A stretch of DNA of 64,000 bases from Asterias amurensis (lineage: Eukaryota > Echinodermata > Asteroidea > Forcipulatida > Asteriidae), in assembly GCF_032118995.1 (NCBI RefSeq), contig NC_092661.1, positions 4,280,501-4,344,500 on the forward strand, given 5' to 3'. Below are positions 51,336 through 61,675 of the stretch, in pieces (positions within the stretch are counted from its first letter, which is position 1; the number at the start of each line of letters is the position of its first letter). Made by a program: the position numbers and the translations under genes. The notes below the pieces were generated by a model. That model saw only the letters and a list, made by a program, of their open reading frames with translations, had not been told where the DNA came from and searched no databases.

Positions 51336-53524
51336 TGCACCGCACTACACTTCACTATGGTATCTGAAATATCAATATGAAAGTAGAGATTTAGAATGCG
51401 ACGTGTTTCATATACAACCTGCTACGATACAATCGACTCCGTCAACCAATGGGCGCTGTACTCGTTGGTCACGTGTTAACTGGGGTGCTCGCCCCGTATT
51501 AGGATCCAGGATTGAAACTACTCAAAACAATCAGTTACAATAAACACTTTGTTTTGCTGAGAATTAGTGCAGCTGGTTGGTTAACATTTTTGACAAAGGA
51601 TTCCCTTCGAGTTTAATGGTTTTTATATCGTTCTCCGAAAACCATGGAATACAGAGAACTTCAGATTTCTCAGGGAGGGCTAGTGTCCGGTCGCGAATGG
51701 GCTTAGAATGCGGTTGTTACACTATACTCGCTATTTCCCTAACCATAAGTTATACAAAAATTATATCATGACGTTCGTGTAAAATACAGATTCCCCCCTT
51801 TTTTTCTTTTTCTCAGAGTGACCTAGTGATTAAGTCCAGATGTTCTCAGATTTTCTGAATTTTTGTATATTAAAACTCAATATTGGGATACATCGTGTGA
51901 TACTAATCCTGGACAATTACCGAAGGTGTCCGTGCCTGTGATAAAGATATGAGGGTTACAGAGTTTTTATCTTTTGGGGGATTTATCCAAGTTTGTCTTT
52001 TTATTTCTTGTTGAGTGTTAAACCTGACGAGAGCATCAACTGGTGGGTAAAATATAATCGATCCTGAGTCGGTTTGCTTGCTGACGAAAAGCATCATCGC
52101 GCATCGTTACCCTTGGCAACTTGGCTAACATTGAAGTATTTCCAATCGTCCATGACAACAATCCCCCGATTGGTTTCGGTAACAGACTTTTGATACACGA
52201 ACCTTGAACGTCCTCGAGGAAGGCACTTGATTAAAAACACGTTTTTTAAAGACAAATAATCGGTTAGGGCCAGAGAGTTATATATATTGACAATAATATA
52301 TAGCTCTATTGTAAGGGCTTGATCGAGCAGGACATTTCGGAAAAACATCGCGCGGTGAGATCATACACCACTGGGAACGAGGTTGTATGTTAACGCGTGG
52401 AAATTTGAATACCCGCGAGATATGTACACTCAGTCTATTGGGAACACCAATACCCCCTCCTTTCTCCCACATTAATGTTCTTTTCTTCTTCTGAAAGACT
52501 TTTAAAACATTTCTGGAGCAGTGCAGAGCGCACACGATTTGTTTACACATACAGGCAATTTGTTTACAAACAAAAGTATACCCCCATTAATATCATTTGA
52601 CCAAAATACCTTTTCAGCCTATGAAAAAAATTGTTTTGTGTGGATCGGGATCACTATGAAATAAACCCCCAAAAATGCTATGGCAAATTGTGGTATCCCA
52701 AAACGAACTGAAGAGGATGGAAAATTATACTCGTCAATTGTTGTTAGCCCCTTAGGTAGGCCTAATAACTGGCATCATTAATTATCTGTACCACGATTCT
52801 TTGTCATCAAGGACATTTGGCTACGCTAACTCCCATTTGCCTTAATTAATCGTGTTTGCTTTCCTTTGTTCTGCAAAGTCCTCGCCAGCGCTATTTCTAT
52901 TATCAATATTTTTTGACAAAACAGCTATAATTATGCCTACGGTGCACGACAGTACGTAAACTCCAATGGAGACCAATGTCAATAAGGCTAAATTCACATA
53001 CTCATCAAACAAAGTAAGTCAGCCTCTTGAATACTTCAAATGCATTTGAAACAACTAAACTTACGATTTCTTTTCAATTTTTGGCGGGTGAGCCGTTCAG
53101 AATTTTGCTGATGAACACCCCTAAATCCCCTATCCCAGTAACTACTTCTATTTCGAGTGGTGTCCTCGGTCAATTTTACGGCTGAGTTGTCACAAGACCT
53201 CCCTATCCCTCATGCATCATTGTTTCTCCAACTGTCACAGAGTGCAACCTCTTGTATGTAACAATTGTATAGTCTGACTCACTGTGGGCCTTGCAACTGG
53301 GCAAAACAGAGACGAACATAAACTTGAAACCAAGGAGGATGGTACGTGGTTCAAAACGGGGTTCAAAGATGATTGAGACACACACATGAACGACATTTGA
53401 CCATGTTCACTTGACATACTGAAGTGAATTCTTCCCTTTCTTTTGTTAATAATGGTCCAAAGATGTGGCCAGGTGCACATCAATTAGACTATCCTATTCA
53501 TCATAAATATTGGTGCGGAACGCA

Positions 53525-53725
53525 GTAACTATAAACTGCAGAGCACGCTCTGATGGTTACCCCACTCTCCATTCTACCTTCAACCAGCGATGTTCAGCAT
53601 GTTCTACAACTCTTAATTCACCCTGGTTTTTTAGTAACATGGTGGACGCTGAGGCTACATGGACACTGAATTCGGCTCGGTGGTGTTTCCCTATAACACC
53701 AGATGGGTCCAGGTAACCGAGGTTT
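53525..53725 (-). other. Unrecognised coding-like segment in the spacer between lectin copies
   Basis: An open frame without Met reads INLGYLDPSGVIGKHHRAEF, then ASASTMLLKNQGELRVVEHA and EHRWLKVEWRVG before TAG. Composition looks coding. A second open stretch on the same strand (53385-53203: FEPRFEPRTILLGFKFMF...) follows. No family recognised. Exons of a further gene, or a decayed element. Confidence 0.3.
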
Positions 53726-54314
53726 ATACGTTAATTCACTAAATAAGTGACTTCACTTGACCTATTCAATTTTTATTGTGATCTGAGATTCCTATGCTGA
53801 AAAGTGAAGTTTGGCTGCCATTATTCATGTGAGAAATCAATTTTGAAAATACTACGTGTGCCTTTATACGCAAGAAGCGTAGTGGTACAGTGGCTTTTTA
53901 CATGCCACATCACTCCAATGATTTAATTTGGGATCAAAAGCAATTTGAGACGTGAGTCTTGTTTCGGGTTGCTCTGTAGTTAGTTTTTTATTTTTCGCTC
54001 AAAATGAAACCCGAAAGGCCCTTGCCACGTTTGGTTGTTGCTTAAATATATATTTGCATCTAGTTGTTTACTCGGTCGAGCAACGGAGATCTATTAATAT
54101 TATAAAACATTGTTAAAAAATGACTTCCTCTAACATGGTTTTTCAAAAAGCGGTTGTTTCTCACTAAAATACTTCAATCGTGCTTGAGGGTTTTCTTTCA
54201 GGCATCTGAAAGCACACAGATGTGTGCTACAAGGATTTTTTTCTTCATTTTATCACCAAATCTATGATCACTCGAGCCCAAACTTTCACAGATTTGTTAT
54301 TTTGCGCATACGTA

Positions 54315-54461
54315 ATGGGAGACTTTTGGGACGCTTGGTGGCAGCAGACTTACCAGGCAAAATCCTTTGTTCTCGGTAAAGTGCGCGTGCTCAGAACTAC
54401 GTAAACAACGGACATTTTACCTGGTAACTCTGCTGCCACCTAGCGTTCCAAAGTCTCCCAT
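54315..54461. mobile_element. Family F element, copy 3
   Basis: ATGGGAGACTTTTGGGACGC to AGTCTCCCAT, inside a family A relative in the right duplication copy. Confidence 0.88.
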
Positions 54462-55225
54462 TGTGATAACACCAAGTGCCAAGACGTGTCTTTGACAACT
54501 TATCATATGTCTTTAAACAGCTCACTAATTCGTGTAAGCTCTCATGTCACATTACAACCCATTTTTATAAATTATAGAAAACATCGATACATATCCTCCT
54601 ACTTCTCACTCCAAATAACACTGTAAACTGGACACGTTTGGTTATTACCCAACATTATACATTATATGAACCCTTTCTCGTGCATCTGAAAGCACACAGA
54701 TTTGTGCAATAAGTTTTTTTGTTTCATCAAAGACCAAATGAGCAAAGATTTTCACAAATTCATGCATGTATGTTGAGATAAACCAGGTGAACAAAAATGG
54801 TCTTTGACAATTACCACTAAACGTGTCCAGTGCCTTTAAACAGCTCAATAATTCTTGTATGTTCTCATTTAACATAACAACCCATTTTTATAAATTAATT
54901 ACTGAAAACAAAGATGAATATCCTCCTTATACAGAACATTAACCCTAATACGCCTAGCTAGGCATTACACTGTTTTGTGGCATCCAGTAAACAATAATAA
55001 TAATAATGTTACCCAAAAGTTAGACCTGAAAATAACCCAAAAGTTCTACCAATCGGAAACCCTTCCAAAAAATACCAACTATCTTTCTAGTTATTTTACT
55101 TTCATGATGAGTGTGTTTCATGAGTGCATTTCTCGACCCTAAGGTTGCATTATCCTCTTGTTTGCTGGACTTACAGACTTCAGTTGATAAACAAAGAAGA
55201 AAACCAAACACTTTTATAACCAGAG

Positions 55226-55352
55226 TTGGGACCTGATCCTAGGAGATATAAAAACAAACTTGAGGCTAGTCCTAATTCTAAGTTAGGACGAGTAACTCGT
55301 CCTAACTCGAGATACTACTAGTCTTATATACACCTTTGTGAAATTTACCCAT
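55226..55352. mobile_element. Family E hairpin, copy 3
   Basis: GGGACCTGATCCTAGGAG to CTTTGTGAAATTTACCC, the most decayed copy. Confidence 0.7.
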
Positions 55353-55523
55353 AGCCTCTTTATCCAGCTCATCTGATAATGAATTAGCACTCAATGATGC
55401 CATCTGCCCCCTTTCAACTGTTCGTTTGGAAATGTTGTTTACCAAGTTCCAAACTTTTAAAAACCCCGACATTCCATTCGGTATGCTGAACTCAAATACA
55501 GTCTTTAGGTTTACTACACTGAT

Positions 55524-55900
55524 TAAAGGCAGTGGACACTGTTGGTAATTACTCAAAATAAAAACTTACTTGGTAACAAGCAATGGAGAGCTGTAGATAG
55601 TAAAAAATATTGTGAGAAACGGCTCCCTCTGAAGTAACATAGTTTCCGAGCAAGAATTTTTTTCCACGAATTTGATTTCTAGACCTCAGAATAATATTTT
55701 GAGGTCCCGAACTCAAGCATCTGAAAGCACACAACTTTGTGTGACAAGGGTGTTATTTCTTTCATTTTTATCTCGCAACTTCGACGATCAATTGATTTCA
55801 AATTTTCACAGGTTTGTTAATTTGTGCGTATGTTGAGACACACCAAGTGAGAAGACTGGTATTTGACATAATTATACCAATAGTGTCCAGTGCCTATACA
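55524..55900. mobile_element. Family A element, right duplication copy
   Basis: Forward copy, TTAAAGGCAGTGGACACTGT to GTCCAGTGCCTATA; partner of 45748-46110. Confidence 0.85.
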
Positions 55901-55994
55901 GGGAAAACAAAAGATAACAAATAAATCCACCTGCCAAGAACTAGTTAATTGCGTTCTTTCGTTCACTCGAAACAAAGACAATTCGAAGTATTTA

Positions 55995-56140
55995 ATGGGA
56001 GACTTTTGGGACGCTTGGTGGCAGCAGACTTACCAGGTAAAACCCATTGTTCTCGGTCATGTGCGCACGCTCAGAACTACGTAAACAATGAAAGTTTACC
56101 TGGTAAGTCTGCTGCCACCTAGCGTCCCAAAGTCTCCCAT
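55995..56140. mobile_element. Family F element, copy 4 (absent from left duplication copy)
   Basis: Left copy reads TATTTAATTCGTGTAC where the right copy has TATTTAAT-element-ATTCGTGTAC, so insertion duplicated AT. Confidence 0.92.
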
Positions 56141-56226
56141 TCGTGTACTTGAAATGATTTTGTAAGCACGACATTGATTCGAACGTACAAACAAGAACAT
56201 GAATTAATTCCGAATAACTCGAATCA

Positions 56227-56232
56227 TTTATT
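56227..56232 (-). terminator. Poly(A) signal of right lectin-PAN gene
   Basis: AATAAA on the minus strand 68-73 bp after the TAG. The left copy has AATATAATTTATTCG here (minus strand), without the hexamer. Confidence 0.55.
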
Positions 56233-56299
56233 GGCATATGCGTCCGTATGGTTACATAATTAAAGGAGTTACTTTTTTATATAATATTGCAATATTGGT

Positions 56300-56586
56300 C
56301 TAGCCACGGACTACTGCATACACCAAGCAGCCTGGCTGATCATCTGCCTTCAAGTCTCCAGCCTTTACATCGTAGAGTCTGCACTGACCAGAAGTCATGA
56401 CGTAGTCGAAAGACCAACACTCGTCATTCATCTTGCAATACATGAAGCATTGCATGGGTGACTTCTTGTTAGCGACCGACAGAGGGCGTGCGTTGGTTAC
56501 TTGTTTGTCCACAAACATCAATGTGGACATGCAGGTGATGGAGAGCGACGGGTCCCCGATCATTGCAGCTGTCGACATATCAGTAG
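56300..56586 (-). CDS. Lectin-PAN right copy exon 5: PAN/apple domain
   Basis: 287 bp, phase entry matches exon 4 (A plus CT gives Thr: CALIATTDMSTAAM). Six cysteines, CFMYCKMNDECWSFDYVMTS, stop TAG. Confidence 0.88.
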
Positions 56587-59500
56587 CTGTTGAATAAAAT
56601 TAGAATGTAGTAGAAGGCGAGAACACGCTTTGGTCGTTCGCGGAAAGAAAAGCTCTTCACCGAGATATTTGCATCTTTAACAAAATATAACAAAATATTA
56701 AAGGCAGTGGACACTATTGGTAATTACTCAAAATAATTATGAGCGTAAAACCTTTCTTGGTGACGAGTAATGGGGAGAGGTTGATGGTATAAAACATTGT
56801 GAGAAACGGCTCCCTCTGTAGTGCCATAGTTTTCGAGAAAGAAGTAATTTTCCACAAATTTGTTTTTGAGACCTCAAGCACACAACTTCGTGTGACAAGG
56901 GTATTTTTCTTTTTACTTGGTGTAACCACTGCGCAATTCAGCCTCCTGGGCTGCAATAAGTTGTGAATAAGGCAATTGAAGGCAGTGTACACTATTGGTA
57001 ATTACTCAAAATAATAATTAGCATAAAACCTTACTTGGTAACGAGTAATGGGAGAGGTTGATGGTATAAAAACATTGTGAGAAACGGCTCCCTCTGAAGT
57101 GCCATAGTTTTCGAGAAGGAAGTAATTTTCCACGAATTTGTTTTCGTGACCTAAAGTTTAGAACTTTTCTAAACGCACACAACTTCGTGTGACAAGGGTA
57201 TTTTTTCTTTCATTATTATCTCACAAGTTCGATGACCGATTGAGCTCAAATTTTCACAGGTTTGTTATTTTTGGCATATGTTGAGATCTATACACCAACT
57301 GTGAAGGCTAGTCTTTGACAATTACCAATAGTGTCCACTGCCTTTAAATCAAAAGGCGGTTAATCCCATAAGAACGCAGAAAAACAAGTAATACTGACAG
57401 CAGTTGATAAAAACTGTCAGTCAGACAGACAGCCGACAAAAACAAAAAAATACGCAATCACGCAATAAATGTTACATTCCGAGAACCATTTCTGGCAAAT
57501 ACTGTCACAGAGTGAGTTTACCATTCAAGACGATCTCTACTGAATAAAGAAAATCGTTGTTTTTAGTTGTCCCCATTCAACTATAAAAATGGTCCACAAA
57601 AAAAAAAAAAAAAAAAAAAACTGTCTTTGTCATAATTCATTTTCTTATTTTCTTACTTGCTGTTTGAAGGCATTCCTCCATGGAGTACTCTTCAACCATC
57701 ACTTCGCACAGCGTCAGGTAGGTTTCATTTTTTGGTAAATTAGGGGTGGATTTCACAAAGAGTTAGGACTAGTCTTATCTTGAGTTAGGACCAGTTACTC
57801 GTCCTAACTTAGGACTATCCATGCAATGTGTATATCTCCTAGGACTAGTCCTAACTCTTTGTGAAATCGACCCCAGGACTATTTATGGCAAGTACAATGA
57901 TATAGTTAGTTGACCGTTCAAAATGCCGTGTACTGATTTAAAATACTTCGTTGTTCCTCGTTTTCCCCATTCAACAACAACAATAGTTTACGAAAAGAAA
58001 TGAACCAAACAATTCTTGTTTTATTACTTCTTCTTACTTGCTATTAGAGCGCAGTCTTCCATGGGATACTCTTCAACTATCACTTCACACAGTGTTAGTA
58101 CATTGGAGTTTGGAGCTGGAACAGCGTCGTCCACACTGACGTACCGGGCAATCACGGGCGGGTCGCACACAATCGGTATGTGTCCCCTAGGGATCGATGC
58201 TTGGTCTAACGTCACTGGTAACCCACACGCGGCATTGTTGAAAATGTCGCTCTTCATGCCTGCCCTTACCACGGCGCCAATCAATCGTTGGGCTGTCAAT
58301 GAAAGGAAAAACTCTTTATTCTACTCGATTCAACCCAGGATGCACAACATTTGAAAATGAGTCTTACTATGCTTGATGTTTTGTGCAGTTATATTAGGAC
58401 AACCCATGTTAACGGGTTTGGCATTTATTACATAATCTTGTTGCATTAAAATACTCGCGGACATACTCGTTGGTCAACACCAATATTCTTTGCAGAAGAA
58501 CCCTTGTTATATTTGTGATAAGATCTACCACATCCAATCTGAATGTTCCTTACTTCGTTCTGTCAGTGGACAAAGCATAGAAAACAACGCTTGTCAACAA
58601 GAAATCCAGGAAAAAACACTGTGATAGTCTATACTTCCATGCATGACTTTTCTTTGTCATAATAACTAACTTGAGTTTAAGTTTAGCCCGTCGGCATGGC
58701 TCTTGCCAGCGTTTAATCAGTTTTGTAAACCCCCTTTTCCCCCGTAAATGCTACTCTCACACTTGGGCGAATATCTTGCGAATACGAATGTTTAAATTCG
58801 CGATGAATTCGCCCAAAAGTTGCGATTTGATGTTCTCTGTCGTCCTTAACCTCTCCTTACCGAAATCTTACGCATAATACGCACGCTTTACCAACAGTAC
58901 CAATGGCTTACCAAATGCTTACGCAAATCGATGGCGAATTACCGTCTTCACAACATTCGCTGAATGTACGGAAGCGCTTCGTATTGCCCCTCTCACAGAG
59001 TGGCGAATGTTGTTGCGAACATGAATATTTGAATTTCGCGTTGAATTCGTCCAAAATGGCGGTTGGATAGTGAATATTTTCATCTCGGTCTCACCCCTTG
59101 ATCGTCCTCGGTCGGCCCTCTCCTTACCGATAGCTTACGAATATATTACGAATGCTTACCAACGCTTGGCAATGCCTTTACAAACGTTGCAAACGCTTAC
59201 GCACGCTTTACCAACGTTACCAATGCTAACGAAAATCACGCCGAATGACCGTCTTCGCAACGTTCGCTGAAATTAACAAACCGGTTTGTAAATTGAGCGA
59301 TCTTCGAAAGGAGGTGGGAAATAATTTGTGAACGTTCCGAATTTATTACCAACGCTTACGAAGACACGGCGAATGCTGCGAAGTTTGAGCGATTGTCAAA
59401 TATGTCCTTCCGATAGCATATTCGCTAGCATATTCGCCGTGTGAGAGCAGCATAAAGTGACCGATCTTCGTAAGGATGTGGAGAATGACTTGTGAACGTA

Positions 59501-61675
59501 GTGAATTTGTGGCGAATGTTGCAAAGTTTGAGCCATTGTTCAATATTTCCGTTCGTAAGCACTTTCGCTAGCATATTCTCCCTAGTGTGAGAGTAGCATT
59601 ACGGTATTACTCTGCGAACGAGGGAGTGATAGATACCACATCTGAGTACTGTTCGTTCTGCTCACCCAGTTATCAACCAAACAATACACTTTTCTGTTCG
59701 ACCTTACGAACAGCGCCCTCTTTGTTCAATTAATAAATCCGGTACAACAATATTATTGCTAAAACATATATAACCAGCTCGAGTAATATGGTTATGATTG
59801 TTCTCGCTGGTTACAGACACTTCTTCTTTATATTCATCCAGATCAGGTCAATCGTGTTATCTTCAAACGTCAAGTATTGACCCCTTGCAGGCACGTCACA
59901 CGCGGTGACTGTTCCAAACTCACAATTTTGGTAGTCAAAAGGTTTATGTGTAAACGCCGCGTCGCCTAAAATGCGCACTTCACTGAATAGCGCACAGAGT
60001 GACATTGCCAACCAGTATGGCGCATCCAATATTAATGTTGATGACGTCTAGTGAGTTGGATCAATTAACTTTTTAGGACTTACTACAACAATCTTTTCTG
60101 TTGACAAGGGTGATACTACCCAGGCAGTGGTTTGCTCCCAGGTCCACCTTCCACCAAGAATGAACATCATTACCTGCAACAGGGACATAATAGGTGAGGC
60201 ATGAATTACATGAAATTCGGACAAATAATTGGCTGAAACCTTAATGAAAGGTCAAACTGTGCCAGAAGAAGGGTAACAATATTGAACACTTTGACCTTCC
60301 TTGAGAGAGATCAACATGTATCAGAAATAGGTTTAAAGTATTATGAGTAGGGTAGATGGCCTTAGCTTTCGATCCAAACCGGACCTTCTTCAGAGGCATG
60401 TAGGTTTAAAGAATATGAAACTATGAGATGTTGTGCAATGCCTTCGTTAATCGTTTTAGTGGACCATATTATCCGATTGTTCAATGGTTCAATCTTTTCA
60501 CGGCAATACAATCATCACAATCACTGCCATGTTATTTATTCATCACTTTCGTTTTCATCTAATTCCTCCTCCTCTGAACCATTGCACGTTTATCCAATGA
60601 TATCATTGTATCCAATGGGACTCATTGGATATGAGTGGCAGGTACCAACAAATCAAACAAAAATTTACAAAATACCTTACGCACATGACGTCATTTCAGT
60701 AGGGCGCCCTCACCTAGAGGTAAAAAGGAGGTTGTTCATTGGCCAATCCTGTGCGCCGCGCGTACAAATCTGTGCGTTTCGATTGTTTCGTCACCGTTTT
60801 TCCACTAAGATGGCCGCTGGATGACGTCAATGAGTAAGGTCAATGCGAGGCTCGTAGGTTCGTTGCCCCGAGTTACACTCTGTCCTAAACACTTTTATGT
60901 AATTTGCATCTTGCAAACATTTTTTTATTCAAATTGTACACTAACCGGTGTGAGAGCAAGACCCACCACTGAGGTAAGTGCTTGAGTTGCCGTCAATAGC
61001 TAGATCTGCTGAATACCCTCTAAAGACCGAGCTCTGGCTGGCTTGCATCCCACGGAGATCCAATGCTGAAATGAACATTGACTCAATTTTGAAAATGCAT
61101 TTGTTATAGATCTGAGACGCAATCCTTTTGATCTAAGTTTTTAGTGAATTGTATGTTTAAAAGGGAATACATAATACGTTGGGTAATCACTCTTGAAATT
61201 AATGTAAATACAAAGTTGTAGTAGAAGCCTAATTTATGCAGCTTTCGATAGTCTTAAGCACTTCAAAAGACATTTCAATTCCAAGTGGTGTGATTAGTTA
61301 CAAGATTTAAGTTTTTGTTCACAAAGTTTGAATCTCAGAGTAACGCTTTCAAGACTGTGTATTCTACAATTTATTGATTCCTTCTGCGAGGACACAAATC
61401 GTTCCGGATTTTCGGCGACATCTATAAAAAAGCGACTTTTTAAATGAAATGGTGGGTGTATGTTCACATACATTTTAAAACTTGGTTGAACGGTTCCCCA
61501 AAACGAAGGTATACTTTGCCTTATGCTGCGTCCCCACATTAGTTTCCTCGTTAATTAAATACTTACCTGTGAGATTGAGGCACCAGCAGGATAGCGGGTA
61601 AAACCACACGAGGATTCCAAAGAGAAATATCAACAGGTTTTTCTCCAGCAATATTCCCTCGCAGTGAGCCATCAT
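56300..61675 (-). CDS. F-type lectin (FTP) + PAN domain secreted protein, right copy, intact
   Basis: Five exons in phase: 61675-61567, 61065-60946, 60173-60084, 58292-58038 and 56586-56300, giving 286 residues. Order: signal peptide (1-36), F-type lectin domain (about 37-190), PAN domain (about 195-286). The putative fucose-binding residues His (SCSHT), Arg (NRKDCC) and Arg (TQRLIG) have the spacing known for eel agglutinin (27 and 7). The lectin domain ends LTLCEVIVEEY. F-type lectins bind fucose on microbial or self glycans and often act in immunity or gamete recognition; the role here is inferred. An AATAAA lies 68-73 bp past the stop (56232-56227). It lies in the right half of an 8-9 kb duplication. 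Confidence 0.88.
56698..57346. mobile_element. One and a half family A elements, right duplication copy
   Basis: A left half (56698-56920), about 60 bp of other sequence (GTAACCACTGCGCAATTCAG), then a complete copy (56978-57346). The left copy has one element here. Confidence 0.88.
57657..57743 (-). pseudogene. Relic second copy of lectin exon 4 (3' end only)
   Basis: LPKNETYLTLCEVMVEEYSM then EECLQTA and a GTAAGA donor (57656-57651). It resembles the left-copy exon 4 ending more than its neighbour at 58038-58292. Its 5' part is gone; a family E hairpin (57743-57874) starts exactly where the coding match stops. The intron sequences around 57540-57650 and 57940-58030 are also diverged copies, so exon plus intron was tandemly duplicated. 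Confidence 0.8.
57743..57874. mobile_element. Family E hairpin, copy 4 (inside relic lectin exon)
   Basis: GGGGTGGATTTCACAAAGAG to CTCTTTGTGAAATCGACCCC. Its left end is the point where the relic exon's coding match stops. Confidence 0.9.
58038..58292 (-). CDS. Lectin-PAN right copy exon 4: FTP end
   Basis: 255 bp in phase 1/1, acceptor TTGACAG and donor GTAAGA. QRLIGAVVRAGMKSDIFNNA, VCDPPVIARYVSVDD, then LTLCEVIVEEYPMEDCALIA. It completes the lectin domain and the linker to PAN. Confidence 0.88.
58746..59606. mobile_element. About 0.86-kb inverted-repeat element, right duplication copy
   Basis: Partner of 48430-49250, with AATGCTACTCTCACACTTGG and AGTGTGAGAGTAGCATTACG ends better preserved, and about 45 extra bases near 58840-58880. 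Confidence 0.72.
59811..60000 (-). pseudogene. FTP-like open segment between exons 3 and 4 (right copy)
   Basis: FSEVRILGDAAFTHKPFDYQ, NCEFGTVTACDVPARGQYLT, FEDNTIDLIWMN, then TAA. The pattern C...C.VPARGQYLTFED resembles the second half of an F-type lectin domain. Its best acceptor (CTATTCAG) is out of phase with exon 3. It may be an exon of an older tandem lectin unit or a terminal alternative exon. The left copy (49491-49670) has an extra A and a broken frame. Confidence 0.4.
60084..60173 (-). CDS. Lectin-PAN right copy exon 3: FTP core
   Basis: 90 bp in phase 1/1, NDVHSWWKVDLGANHCLGSI...NRKDCC. One residue (HS for HP) differs from the left copy. Confidence 0.9.
60680..60840. promoter_or_regulatory. 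CRE / CCAAT / YY1-like cluster in lectin intron 2 (right copy)
   Basis: All four motifs are kept against the left copy: two TGACGTCA, ATTGGCCAATC and AAGATGGCCGC. Confidence 0.3.
60946..61065 (-). CDS. Lectin-PAN right copy exon 2: start of FTP domain
   Basis: 120 bp in phase 1/1. [20 protein letters not shown] then LAIDGNSSTYLSGG. Against the left copy it has lost two codons and changed most residues of the short loop after QASQSS; both sides of the loop are almost unchanged. Confidence 0.88.
61567..61675 (-). CDS. Lectin-PAN right copy exon 1: signal peptide
   Basis: 109 bp, same protein as the left copy exon (MMAHCEGILLEKNLLIFLF...CLNLT), donor GTAAGT. The flanks are also nearly identical between the copies, so conservation here does not prove selection. 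Confidence 0.82.

Larger units (their letters stand above)
44740..52449 (+). repeat. Segmental duplication, left copy
   Basis: Direct repeat of about 53930-62794. Similarity is weak at the left end (GAGACGTGACTCTTTG...GTTGCTCTGT) and very high from about 50.1 kb to 52.4 kb. The right boundary is sharp after TCTATTGGGAACACCA. Offset grows from about 9.2 to 10.34 kb because of insertions in the right copy (family F at 55995, family E at 57743, an extra family A piece, an extra exon 4 unit). Confidence 0.93.

Noticed and set aside
60423..60824. 133-codon plus-strand frame in the right lectin intron
   Set aside because: In the left copy it is split by stops; low complexity (HHNHCH, SSSLSFSSNSSSS) and overlaps the promoter-like motif block.
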